Shown here one piece after another: positions 1 to 7,518 of a stretch of DNA of 64,000 nucleotides. Numbering within the stretch: position 1 is the stretch's first letter; every line of letters begins with the position of its first letter. Below the pieces are notes generated by a model. That model searched no databases and had not been told where the DNA came from. It saw only the letters and a list, made by a program, of their open reading frames with translations. A program made the position numbers and the translations under genes. The stretch comes from Catenulispora acidiphila DSM 44928 (GTDB lineage Bacteria > Actinomycetota > Actinomycetes > Streptomycetales > Catenulisporaceae), in contig NC_013131.1 of NCBI RefSeq assembly GCF_000024025.1, positions 8,226,229-8,290,228 on the forward strand. The letters run 5' to 3'.

Positions 1-693
1 CAGGTGAGCGCAGGCGTCGCGCAGAGCTTGGCGCAGCTTGCCGGCCAGCCGCTGGAGCGCGTTCGGACCGGCGAGGACCTCGGGCGGGCGGTGGACGGAG
101 AGCGTCGCGGCATCGGGGGTGTCGTCGGGGGCGGGGCGGAGGCGGCCGGTGATGCGCAGGCGGGTGGACGGCAGGAACTGCCAGGCGCCGGGGTCGGAGG
201 CCAGAGCTGTGGCGGGAAGCCGGGTGCCGAACTCGTTGACGCGCTCGATGCGCAGGGGCACGACGGCGAAGGGTCCGTGCAGGGAGGTCGCGATGTGCGG
301 GTCGTCGGTGACGACGGCTTCGACGGTCGCCTGGGCGTGCGCGGCGGCGAGGCGCGGGAGCGGGCCGGTGTGGGTGGCGATGGTGCGGGTGGTGGCGGCG
401 GTTCCGGCGCCGGCCGCGACGAAGCAGGCGGCGGCGAGGGTGCGGCGGCGGGTTCTGGTGCGGGTCGGGGTGGGGTCGGTGCGGGTGGCGGGTCGGGCAG
501 GGCCGCTGCTGCGGAGAAGAAGGCTCGCGCCGACCGCCGCGCAGGCTACCCAGAGCAGGAGTGCCACCTGCGAGGTGAACCCGTTGCCGACGAAGGCTGC
601 GACGTACGCGGCCAGCAGGATCGGCACGAGGCGCAGGTCGCGACGTGGACGCTGGTCGTGATCGACGGAGCGGTAGGTGGCGGTCAGACTCAT
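1..693 (-). CDS. comEC: ComEC/Rec2 DNA-uptake channel, N-terminal part (cut by window edge)
   Basis: This is the first 231 residues of an ORF that runs off the left edge. The N-terminus shows two closely spaced hydrophobic segments (about residues 18-60), an Arg/Thr-rich stretch, then a soluble segment with the pattern of the extracytoplasmic DUF4131-type region that precedes the Competence domain in ComEC. The ATG at 691-693 lies 4 nt after the comEA stop, so the two are probably one operon in the order comEA-comEC, as in many bacteria. ComEC forms the inner-membrane channel for single-stranded DNA in transformation. The catalytic and channel regions lie outside the window, so the assignment rests on position and the N-terminal pattern. 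Confidence 0.72.
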   Translation of the reverse strand, partial: MSLTATYRSVDHDQRPRRDLRLVPILLAAYVAAFVGNGFTSQVALLLWVACAAVGASLLLRSSGPARPATRTDPTPTRTRTRRRTLAAACFVAAGAGTAATTRTIATHTGPLPRLAAAHAQATVEAVVTDDPHIATSLHGPFAVVPLRIERVNEFGTRLPATALASDPGAWQFLPSTRLRITGRLRPAPDDTPDAATLSVHRPPEVLAGPNALQRLAGKLRQALRDACAHL

Positions 694-697
694 GGCG

Positions 698-1990
698 TCA
701 CACCGTCACCGAATCGCGCATGTCCGCGAACTTCCGGTCGCCGATCCCGCGTACCTGCCGCAACTGCGCGACGGACTCGAAGCGGCCGTGCTCGGTCCGC
801 CAGTCCAGGATCCGCTGGGCCAGCGCGGGACCCACGGCGGGCACGGTTTCCAGCTGCTCCAGGGTCGCGGTGTTGAGATTCACCGGCTGCGTGGTCTTGC
901 CGCGCTTGCCATGCGCCGCCCCGCTGCTCGACGGCTGCGGCAGGCCGACGACCGGACTCGGCGCGCCCGCGATGCCGACGCGCAACTGCTCGCCGTCGGT
1001 GACCGGACGCGCGAGGTCGAGCGCGGTGACGTCCACGCCGGGCAGCGCGCCGCCGGCTGCGGCCAGCGCTTCGTAGACGCGCGATCCGGCGGGGAGCGTG
1101 GCGATGCCGGGGCGCGCGACCTTGCCCTCGACGTCGACGACCACTTCGCTGCCCGCTGCCGGGCCGGCCACGGCCGGGGTGGTGGACATGGCGGTGTGCG
1201 GCGGGCAGCTCGGGCGCTTCGCAGCCATGGCTTTGGCGTAGCGGCGAGTGAGCGGCGCATGGGACCAGTTCCTGGCCAGCGCCGGATCTGCGACGACCGG
1301 CACGATGGTCACGGTGCGCGCACGCTGCCCGCTTGGGCTGGCTGCGGGATGTGCCGCGATCGGCACGACCGTCAGGATGCTCTCATGCCAGCCGGTGGCC
1401 GATGCAGGTCGTGCATCGGCTGCCATGACCGACAGGGCGCGCATATGCCAACCCGTCGGTGCTGTGACCGGAGGAAGTGCCTGCGGTGAGCCGGACGGTC
1501 GCGCGTGCGTTCGGCAGGCGCCGTCGTGCTCGGCTGCGACTCCACCGGCTTTGACGGAGTCGCCGCCCTCGGCGCTCGGCATGGGATGGTCGTCGTCCGG
1601 CGCTGGTGTGGCGGACGCCGCGTCTCCTGCCTTCCCCGCCACGTCGACCACCGTGCTCTGCGAACGGGTCAGGTACCACCCGCCGGCCGCCGCCCCGCCG
1701 ATGGCCACCACCGCCACCGCCGTGGCAGCCGGCAGGCTCAGGGCCCAGCGACCGTGAAGGGTCGCCGGAACACGATGCTCGATCGACTGGGCCGCCCGGC
1801 GCCACCAGGGGCGATGTGCGTGGTGCCGGGCGGCCAGCGCCTCGGAGAGAGGCATGGGACCCTCAGCGGCAGGCGACCAATACCGCCCCGGATCCCCATG
1901 AAGCGAAGCCAGCCGGTCGCGAGCCGTCGGCTGCGGGCTGCGGGGTTGGGCGCTGCCATGCGGCGCGTTTCCCGAACTGGTTCGTTCCAT
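698..1990 (-). CDS. comEA: ComEA-family DNA-binding protein (SLBB plus helix-hairpin-helix)
   Basis: A 430-aa protein. The N-terminus is polar and cytoplasmic, followed by one membrane segment at about residues 82-105. There is then an unusually long low-complexity stretch (about 110-245), an SLBB domain beginning VVDVEGKVARPG, and a C-terminal pair of helix-hairpin-helix motifs beginning VNLNTATLEQLETVPAVG, with VRGIGDRK near the end. ComEA binds double-stranded DNA outside the membrane and passes it to ComEC, which follows 4 nt downstream. The frame stays open to 2287, but the extension has no domain character and enters the repetitive tract, so I chose the ATG at 1990. A partial SLBB-like start (STVVDVAGK) occurs just after the membrane segment, as if the domain had been split by expansion of the linker. 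Confidence 0.83.
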   Translation of the reverse strand: MERTSSGNAPHGSAQPRSPQPTARDRLASLHGDPGRYWSPAAEGPMPLSEALAARHHAHRPWWRRAAQSIEHRVPATLHGRWALSLPAATAVAVVAIGGAAAGGWYLTRSQSTVVDVAGKAGDAASATPAPDDDHPMPSAEGGDSVKAGGVAAEHDGACRTHARPSGSPQALPPVTAPTGWHMRALSVMAADARPASATGWHESILTVVPIAAHPAASPSGQRARTVTIVPVVADPALARNWSHAPLTRRYAKAMAAKRPSCPPHTAMSTTPAVAGPAAGSEVVVDVEGKVARPGIATLPAGSRVYEALAAAGGALPGVDVTALDLARPVTDGEQLRVGIAGAPSPVVGLPQPSSSGAAHGKRGKTTQPVNLNTATLEQLETVPAVGPALAQRILDWRTEHGRFESVAQLRQVRGIGDRKFADMRDSVTV

Positions 1991-2324
1991 GCCACCGAAG
2001 GTAGAACGTCCCAAAGCCCACATACCACCCACGCACCCGAGCCTGTGGATAACTCGACCGCCACCAACGCAGCCTTCACCCTTTCGGCCCAACACCACGC
2101 GGACACTCAGCACAAATTCAGGCGGCAAAGCAGCTCGACGAAAAAACGGCCGCCTCCCGCGAGGAGAGAGACGACCGCCTGAGCAAGCCGAGTGGACCCG
2201 AGCGAGCCATGACGAAGCCTGAGACACAAGACCAGCGCCGACGCGCCCAAGCCAGCCCGAGCTGGCAAGACCACCGGGGCAGCTCAAGCGAGCCCGGCCG
2301 GCATCGGCTGACGAACCCGAGCCG
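1991..2324. other. Repetitive low-complexity intergenic tract, left part
   Basis: No gene is supported here. The stretch is rich in variants of AGCCCGAGC, GAACCCGAGCC and CAAGCC, and contains a perfect 6-bp hairpin GCCAGC-CCGA-GCTGGC at 2251-2266. Similar words recur on the other side of the IS element (3900-4271). The tract probably formed one comEA-hflX intergenic region before the IS inserted. Confidence 0.5.
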
Positions 2325-2352
2325 GGTTACGTCCTGGGATGTGGTGTATCGG
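2325..2352 (+). repeat. Left terminal inverted repeat of the IS256-like element
   Basis: It matches the reverse complement of 3705-3732 at most positions. The conserved blocks are ACGTCC and GTGGTGTAT. Mismatches cluster in the centre. Confidence 0.72.
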
Positions 2353-2441
2353 TTAGCTCTGATGGGCGTATCGCCGATAGCTGAGGCGGTCATCGGGTGA
2401 TCCTTCGAGATGGATTGATGATCTTGAAGGAAGAGGACCCG

Positions 2442-3677
2442 ATGACCGCTTTGACCAGTGTGCCTGCCGGTGACGACTTCGAGCGGCAACTCGCCGCGGC
2501 CGAGCCGGACGTGTTGCGGGCGATGGTGAAGTCGTTCGCTGAGGCGTTGATGTCAGCCGAGGCCGACGCAGCCTGTGGCGCGCCCTATGGCCAGGTCAGC
2601 GCCGATCGCACCAACTCCCGCAACGGCTACCGCACCCGGGCGTGGGATACCCGGGTGGGCAGCATCGAGCTGGCAGTGCCCAAGCTGCGGACCGGCTCAT
2701 ACTTCCCGGAGTGGCTGTTGGAGCGGCGTCGCCGGGCCGAGCAGGCGCTGATGTCGGTGGTCGCCACGGCGTATCTGCTGGGCGTCTCCACGCGGCGGGT
2801 GGAGCGGCTGGCCGCCGAACTCGGGGTGACGCAGCTGTCCAAGTCACAGGTGTCGGCGATGGCCAAGCACTTGGATGAGCAGGTCGCCGCCTTCCGTAAC
2901 CGTCCGCTGGACGCAGGGCCGTATCCGGTGCTGTGGATCGACGCCCTGACCCAGAAGGTGCGGGAGAACGGCCGGGTGGTCAACGTGCACGCCCTGGTCG
3001 CGGTCGGGGTCAACGGCGACGGCGGCCGGGAGATCCTGGGCATCGACGTGGCCTCGGCCGAGGACGGCACCGGCTGGCTGGCGTTCCTGCGCTCGCTGAC
3101 CGCCCGCGGCCTTGCCGGGGTGCAGTTGGTCATCTCCGACGCGCACCGCGGCCTGGTGGAGTCCATCGGCGCCGCGATCGGCGGTGCCACCTGGCAGCGC
3201 TGCCGCACGCACTACGCCAGGAATTTGATGAACCAGGTCCCCAAGACCGCCCAGCCCTGGGTGGCCACGCTGCTGCGCACCATCTTCGAGCAACCCGACG
3301 CCGAGGCCGTGCACGCCCAAGCCGGCCAGGTCATCGCCGCATTGGAGGCGAAGTTTCCCAAGGCCGCCGCACACCTGGACGAGGCCCGGGCCGACCTGCT
3401 GGCCTTCACCGCCTTCCCCCACGAGATCTGGCGGCAGATCTGGTCCAACAACCCGCAGGAACGACTGAACAAGGAGATCCGCCGCCGCACCGACGTCGTC
3501 GGCATCTTCCCCGACCGCGCCTCGGTGATCCGGCTAGTGGGCGCCGTGCTGGCCGAGCAGAACGACGAATGGGCCGAGGGCCGCCGCTACATGGGACTGG
3601 AAATCCTGGCTAAGATCCAGCGCACAGGCCAAGGCCCCGCCCCGGACACAGCACCAGCGGCCGCCCTGATCGCCTAA
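2442..3677 (+). CDS. IS256/Mutator-family DDE transposase
   Basis: A 411-aa protein, the usual length for the family. Catalytic DDE residues are visible: Asp in LWIDALTQKV (about residue 167), Asp in VISDAHRGL (about 232) and Glu in NPQERLNKEIRRR (about 340). The last sits in the family signature ending RTDVVGIFP. The N-terminus has the NGYRTRAWDTRVGSIEL pattern typical of actinobacterial Mutator transposases. I chose the ATG at 2442 because a GGAAGAGG-type ribosome binding site precedes it. An upstream in-frame start at 2397 is less well placed. No frameshift or stop interrupts the gene. Confidence 0.93.
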   Translation: MTALTSVPAGDDFERQLAAAEPDVLRAMVKSFAEALMSAEADAACGAPYGQVSADRTNSRNGYRTRAWDTRVGSIELAVPKLRTGSYFPEWLLERRRRAEQALMSVVATAYLLGVSTRRVERLAAELGVTQLSKSQVSAMAKHLDEQVAAFRNRPLDAGPYPVLWIDALTQKVRENGRVVNVHALVAVGVNGDGGREILGIDVASAEDGTGWLAFLRSLTARGLAGVQLVISDAHRGLVESIGAAIGGATWQRCRTHYARNLMNQVPKTAQPWVATLLRTIFEQPDAEAVHAQAGQVIAALEAKFPKAAAHLDEARADLLAFTAFPHEIWRQIWSNNPQERLNKEIRRRTDVVGIFPDRASVIRLVGAVLAEQNDEWAEGRRYMGLEILAKIQRTGQGPAPDTAPAAALIA

Positions 3678-3704
3678 CAACAAACAGGATCACCCGCTGG
3701 CCAC

Positions 3705-3732
3705 CCCATACACCACCAGCGCGGACGTGACC
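3705..3732 (-). repeat. Right terminal inverted repeat of the IS256-like element
   Basis: It pairs with 2325-2352. The inner edge is about 28 nt after the transposase stop codon. Confidence 0.72.
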
Positions 3733-4277
3733 GGCGAAGAATCCGCGTGGTGCTGCGAGATTCAAGTCGGCTGCACTGCGCCGCCGGACTCGAGAAGGCC
3801 TGAGCCAACGCGCACTCGCGACCTGCCTGAGCGAAACCAGACCCGCGGAGGCTCGGAAGCAGAGCCAAGCCGACTTGGCGAACCACACCTGACCCGAACA
3901 TCAAGCCCGACCGGGCTTGAGTAAACCCAGCCCCGCTACGGCGGGCACGGCCGATCCCACAGAACCGACTAAGCGAATGGCGGCGCTGGCTAGGGGATGC
4001 CGCCCGCGCGAACCCGAGCCGGTGCTGGCGAACTCGGGCCGCCAAAGCAGCAAGCGCGGCCGAGAAAACCCGACCGCGCTCGTGCGAACTCAACTCAGCC
4101 CTGGCGGCCAGCTCGAGCGTGAACCCGAACCAGCCAGCAGCTGCCAACTCAACTCAGTCCTGGCAACCAGCTCGGGCGTGAACCCGAATCAGCCAGCTAC
4201 TCGCGCCAACTCAACACTCAGCCCTGGCAACCAGCTCGAGCGCGAACCCGAACCAGCCAGCCTCCTGAGCCAGCCCC
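3733..4277. other. Repetitive intergenic tract, right part
   Basis: No coding gene is supported. The DNA is made of diverged copies of words such as GAACCCGAACCAGCCAGC and CTGGCAACCAGCTCG, and ends in a clear three-copy tandem repeat next to hflX (listed separately). Open frames here show the repetitive composition and no recognisable protein. Confidence 0.5.
4087..4271. repeat. Three tandem copies of a 59-64 bp repeat
   Basis: The copies start at 4087, 4146 and 4208 (59, 62 and 64 bp). Each begins AACTCAAC, continues TCAGYCCTGGC and CCAGCTCG, then GAACCCGAA and CAGCCAGC. Similarity is high within the cores and falls at the junctions. The array ends 6 bp before the hflX stop codon. More degenerate relatives lie upstream to about 3900. 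Confidence 0.75.
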
Positions 4278-5786
4278 CTAAACCGCGCCCACTGTTCGGA
4301 AGGGCTCCAGTTGCGCGGCGAGGTTCTGGTGGATCAGGGCGCGGACTAGGGTGCCGTGGTCGGTGTGTTCTTCTTTGAGCATTTCGCCTTCGGCGTGGAT
4401 GCGGGCTACCAGGTCGCCTCGGTCGTAGGGGACTAGGGCTTCTAGTTCTACGCCGGGGCGGGGGAGGTCGCGTTCGATGGCGGAGAGGAGGTGGTCGATG
4501 CCTTCGCCGGTGCGGGCGGAGACGATGATGCTGTGGGGTTCGTGGCGGAGGAGGCGGGCCAGGACTTCGGGGTCTGCCAGGTCCGCTTTGTTGAGGACCA
4601 TGAGTTCTTTGACGTCGCCGGCGCCCATGTCGGCGAAGACGGCTCGGACCGCGGAGATCTGGCCTTCGGGGTCTTCGTCGCTGGCGTCTACGACGTGCAG
4701 GACCAGGTCGCTTTCGCCTACCTCTTCGAGGGTCGAGCGGAAGGCCTCGACCAGTTGGTGCGGGAGGTGGCGGACGAAGCCGACGGTGTCGGAGAGGGTG
4801 TAGGCGCGGCCGGATGCTGTTTCTGTGCGGCGGACGGTGGGGTCCAGGGTGGCGAACAGGGCGTTCTCCACGAGGACTCCGGCGCCGGTGAGGCGGTTGA
4901 GGATGGAGGACTTGCCGGCGTTGGTGTAGCCGGCGAGGACTACTGAGGGGACTGAGCCTCGGCGCCTTTCGGCGCGCTTGGTCACGCGTCCCTTGCTCAT
5001 GTCGTTGATTTCGCGGCGGAGCTTGGCCATGCGTTCGCGGATGCGGCGGCGGTCGGTTTCGATCTTGGTTTCGCCGGGTCCGCGGGTCGCCAGGCCGCCT
5101 CGGCCACCACCCATCTGGCGGGACAGGGACTGACCCCAGCCTCGGAGCCTGGGCAGCATGTACTGCATCTGCGCGAGGGCGACCTGGGCCTTGCCCTCTC
5201 GGGACTTGGCGTGCTGGGCGAAGATGTCCAGGATCAGGGCCGTGCGGTCGATGACCTTGACCTTGACCACGTCTTCCAGGTGGATCAGCTGGCCGGGGCT
5301 CAGTTCTCCGTCGCAGATCACCGTGTCGGCGCCGGTGGCCACCACGATGTCGCGCAGCTCCAGGGCCTTGCCGCTGCCGATGTAGGTGGCCGGGTCCGGC
5401 TTCTCGCGGCGCTGGATCACCCCGTCCAGCACCTCCGAGCCCGCGGTCTCGGCCAGGGCTGCCAGTTCACGCAGCGACACCTCGGCGTCGGCGGCGGTGC
5501 CGTCGGTCCAGACGCCGACCAGGACCACGCGCTCCAGGCGCAGCTGCCGGTACTCGACTTCGGTGACGTCTTCGAGTTCGGTGGACAGTCCGGCCACGCG
5601 GCGGAGCGAGGCACGCTCCTCCAGGTCGAACTGCTCGCCGTCGTGCCGGGAGTCGGCCCACCGGTTGCGGTAGAGCGGGGCCGGCGCGTCGAAGGCGTCC
5701 TCGGTGTCCCACTCGGCTTCCGGCGTGTCGTGGTCGTTCAATGCGTAGACCTCGTCGCGGGCAGCGTCCTTGTGGGATTCCGTCAT
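4278..5786 (-). CDS. hflX: HflX ribosome-associated GTPase
   Basis: A 502-aa protein. The N-terminal HflX domain runs to about residue 200 (for example DGELSPGQLIHLEDVVKVKV), followed by a Gly-rich segment GGGRGGLATRGPGETK, a coiled-coil linker and the G domain. G1 is AGYTNAGKS at about residue 285, G3 is DTVGFVRHLPHQLVEAFRST and G4 is NKAD. HflX splits stalled or hibernating ribosomes, especially under stress. I chose the ATG at 5786 because GAGGAAG sits 6 nt before it; another in-frame ATG lies 15 nt upstream. The acidic N-terminal extension of about 70 residues is typical of actinobacterial HflX. The gene lies downstream of clgR but is separated from it by strong hairpins. Confidence 0.93.
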   Translation of the reverse strand: MTESHKDAARDEVYALNDHDTPEAEWDTEDAFDAPAPLYRNRWADSRHDGEQFDLEERASLRRVAGLSTELEDVTEVEYRQLRLERVVLVGVWTDGTAADAEVSLRELAALAETAGSEVLDGVIQRREKPDPATYIGSGKALELRDIVVATGADTVICDGELSPGQLIHLEDVVKVKVIDRTALILDIFAQHAKSREGKAQVALAQMQYMLPRLRGWGQSLSRQMGGGRGGLATRGPGETKIETDRRRIRERMAKLRREINDMSKGRVTKRAERRRGSVPSVVLAGYTNAGKSSILNRLTGAGVLVENALFATLDPTVRRTETASGRAYTLSDTVGFVRHLPHQLVEAFRSTLEEVGESDLVLHVVDASDEDPEGQISAVRAVFADMGAGDVKELMVLNKADLADPEVLARLLRHEPHSIIVSARTGEGIDHLLSAIERDLPRPGVELEALVPYDRGDLVARIHAEGEMLKEEHTDHGTLVRALIHQNLAAQLEPFRTVGAV

Positions 5787-5815
5787 GTGCTTCCTCTTCA
5801 TGTGTTGTGACGTGA

Positions 5816-5865
5816 GCGGCGTGCGGAGACGCCGCGAGGCGGGGAGAAACGCTCTCCCCGCCTCG
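5816..5865 (-). terminator. Two adjoining hairpins between clgR and hflX
   Basis: A perfect 13-bp stem (5835-5847 with 5853-5865, loop AACGC) is followed on the minus strand by a 7-bp stem GCGGCGT/ACGCCGC (5816-5822 with 5829-5835). They share one base at 5835. There is no T-run. The first stem is a probable clgR terminator; the second lies in the hflX leader about 30 nt before its start. Confidence 0.6.
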
Positions 5866-5900
5866 ATGGTGGCATGTCGTCGCCGATCTCCGACACCGGA

Positions 5901-6638
5901 TTATGACCGGCCCGTCGGTGAGGGCAGCCGAGGCGTGCCGAACGTGTAGGGGTTCTCCGGACCCGGCAGCGGCGAGCCCGGGACGTAGGGCAGCGGACCC
6001 ATCGGGGGCTGCGGGCCCAGCGCCTGGCCGAGGCCGGTCGCCAGACTCGAGCCCTGGGCGCCCATGCCCGTACCGCGGGTCGCCTGGGGTACCGCACCCG
6101 ACTTGGGAGCGACCCGCGGCGAGCCGGAGGCCGGCCGGGTGTTGCCGGGGCGGTTGCCCGCGGTCCGGGAGTTGATCACGGCGGTCGGGATCTTCGCGGT
6201 CGGGATCGTGCGCGTGCCGCGCGGGGCGCCGGCGCCCACGCCGACCACCACGCCGGAGCGCTGGCCGGAGCCGGCCTGGCTCTGGCCCTGGCGCGCGGCG
6301 TCGGCCTGCCCGCTGCGCGCCGGCGGCATCGCGACCCGCTGCGGGGTGCGACGGTCGGCGGGCACCAGGGAGCCCAGCTCCGCGGCCTCGATCTCGGCGG
6401 CGAGTTCGGCCGCGGCGAGTTCGGTCGACAGTTCGAGCAACACGTCGGAGAGCTTGACTTCCAGCGCGTCGCAGATGGCGGCCAACAATTCGCTGGAGGG
6501 CTCCTTCTGTCCCCGCTCCACCTCGGAGAGGTAGCCGGGGGACACCCGTGCCGTCGCGGCGAGCTGACGGAGCGTCCGTCCGCTGCGCTGCCGTCGGCCG
6601 CGCAGCACGTCGCCGAGTAGGCGGCGAACCAAGATCAT
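5901..6638 (-). CDS. clgR: ClgR-type XRE transcriptional regulator of Clp/Lon proteolysis genes
   Basis: A 245-aa protein. Its first 85 residues match the ClgR pattern: [20 protein letters not shown], then an XRE helix-turn-helix with [19 protein letters not shown] (about residues 30-50) and the helix [13 protein letters not shown]. ClgR activates clpP and related protease genes in Streptomyces, Corynebacterium and Mycobacterium. An Ala/Glu-rich helix follows, and then a Pro/Gly/Ser-rich tail of about 140 residues, so the protein is much longer than minimal ClgR. In Streptomyces, ClgR stability depends on its own C-terminus; the tail here ends PSPTGRS and its role is unknown. A strong ribosome binding site (GGGAGGGGAAG) lies 6 nt before the ATG. 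Confidence 0.85.
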   Translation of the reverse strand: MILVRRLLGDVLRGRRQRSGRTLRQLAATARVSPGYLSEVERGQKEPSSELLAAICDALEVKLSDVLLELSTELAAAELAAEIEAAELGSLVPADRRTPQRVAMPPARSGQADAARQGQSQAGSGQRSGVVVGVGAGAPRGTRTIPTAKIPTAVINSRTAGNRPGNTRPASGSPRVAPKSGAVPQATRGTGMGAQGSSLATGLGQALGPQPPMGPLPYVPGSPLPGPENPYTFGTPRLPSPTGRS

Positions 6639-6767
6639 CTCGGCTTCCCCTCCCTCATCGTTTCCGCTGGCCTGCTGGTTTACCTGTGTGAATCATGAGC
6701 CTGTGGAGCCACCGTACCCCGGCTGTTGCCGGATTACTCTTCTGCTTTGCTTGTTGTTATTCCCCGT

Positions 6768-6938
6768 TCAATCGTTCTCAACGGTTAGGACGGGGTTTCC
6801 ATTCCAAGAAGTTGCAGTCCCGTTGTGAACTCGGGAGCGAACCGGCCGCCACGAGGCGGGCGACCACCTGACTGCCACCGTATCCCGAGCCGCCGACAAG
6901 CGTCGGGTGAAGGCCACCCATCGGACAAAATCGAACAT
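6768..6938 (-). CDS. Possible small protein, 56 aa (doubtful)
   Basis: An ATG at 6936-6938 is preceded by TATCGT and a 6-nt gap, the same leaderless arrangement seen at several firm genes in this window. The product begins MFDFVRWVAFTRRLSAARD and ends NPVLTVEND. It has no recognised domain. An overlapping ORF in another frame (6785-7048) weakens the case. It lies 130 nt upstream of clgR on the same strand, so this could instead be clgR leader DNA. Confidence 0.25.
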   Translation of the reverse strand: MFDFVRWVAFTRRLSAARDTVAVRWSPASWRPVRSRVHNGTATSWNGNPVLTVEND

Positions 6939-7293
6939 AGTTTCACGATACCCGGCGTGAACAGCCCGCGCGGGGTCAGTGAGGACGGTGCAACACACGT
7001 CACACCAGCCTCACGAGCACCCACGAAGCACCGCATGAGCACGGCCACAGCGCATCCCTGGCGCGAGTCGGCGCCACGGAGCGCGGTACGGCCGATCCAG
7101 CAGTCCCGGTCACGGTCGACCGGGCACGTGCACGCAGCGGGGTCCTCGGGCGGCCTTCGCCCCGAGTCCCACAGGCCTCACACAGACCTGTGGTCCCCTG
7201 ACGAAAACCGGACTCCGCAGCGGTGGGGCACCTGCTTACCGCTGGATCAGCCGTTGATTACGCATTCCCGCGAAGATTCAAGAATTCTCGAAC
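6939..7293. other. Intergenic region upstream of clgR, with two small inverted repeats
   Basis: No well-supported gene. Two short dyads lie side by side: CTCGGG/CCCGAG (7145-7150 with 7161-7166) and CCACAGG/CCTGTGG (7169-7175 with 7187-7193). They could be terminators for the SARP transcription unit or regulator sites; neither has a T-run. Confidence 0.35.
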
Positions 7294-7485
7294 CTAGCGG
7301 GGCGCCGCCACGAGCCACCCTCGCACCCGGTGCGCGGGCTGGCCCACCGTCGCGCGGACGGCTTCCGCGTGCCGGTCGGCCTCGCGCGGCGCGGCCACAG
7401 CGGAAGGTCCCGCGGGAGCGCCGTGCGACCGGTGCGAACCCGAGGCCGAAGCCTCCTGCGCACGCGACACCGTATCCCTCATCAC
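7294..7485 (-). CDS. Possible 63-aa protein downstream of the SARP regulator
   Basis: A GTG at 7485 (next codon ATG) has GGGAGG 8 nt upstream, a good ribosome binding site. The ORF starts only 33 nt after the SARP stop on the same strand, so it is probably cotranscribed. The 63-aa product begins MMRDTVSRAQEAS, is rich in Ala, Arg, His and Ser, and ends GWLVAAPR. I see no signal peptide or known domain. In Streptomyces coelicolor afsR is followed by afsS, which also encodes a 63-aa protein; the positional likeness is suggestive only, since I see no afsS-like internal repeats. Confidence 0.38.
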   Translation of the reverse strand: MMRDTVSRAQEASASGSHRSHGAPAGPSAVAAPREADRHAEAVRATVGQPAHRVRGWLVAAPR

Positions 7486-7518
7486 CTTGTCATCCTCCCG
7501 TGCGCTCCAACCGTTTCC

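Larger units (their letters stand above)
2325..3732 (+). mobile_element. IS256-family insertion sequence, about 1.4 kb
   Basis: The element is bounded by imperfect terminal inverted repeats of about 28 bp, at 2325-2352 and 3705-3732. Both, read inward, follow the pattern GGTYACGTCC, then GTGGTGTAT. A second similarity, CGGGTGATCC, lies just inside each end. It contains one complete transposase gene. IS256 elements usually make 8-9 bp target duplications; I could not find a matching pair at these borders, so the exact ends may be off by a few bases or the duplication has decayed. The intact ORF and good ends suggest the element could be active. Confidence 0.8.

Noticed and set aside
698-2287. 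ComEA beginning at 2287
   Set aside because: The extra 99 residues are low-complexity and come from the repetitive intergenic tract; no ribosome binding site supports that start.
7294-7485. Calling the 63-aa ORF afsS
   Set aside because: Length and position agree, but I cannot see afsS-like repeats or other sequence identity, so no symbol was given.
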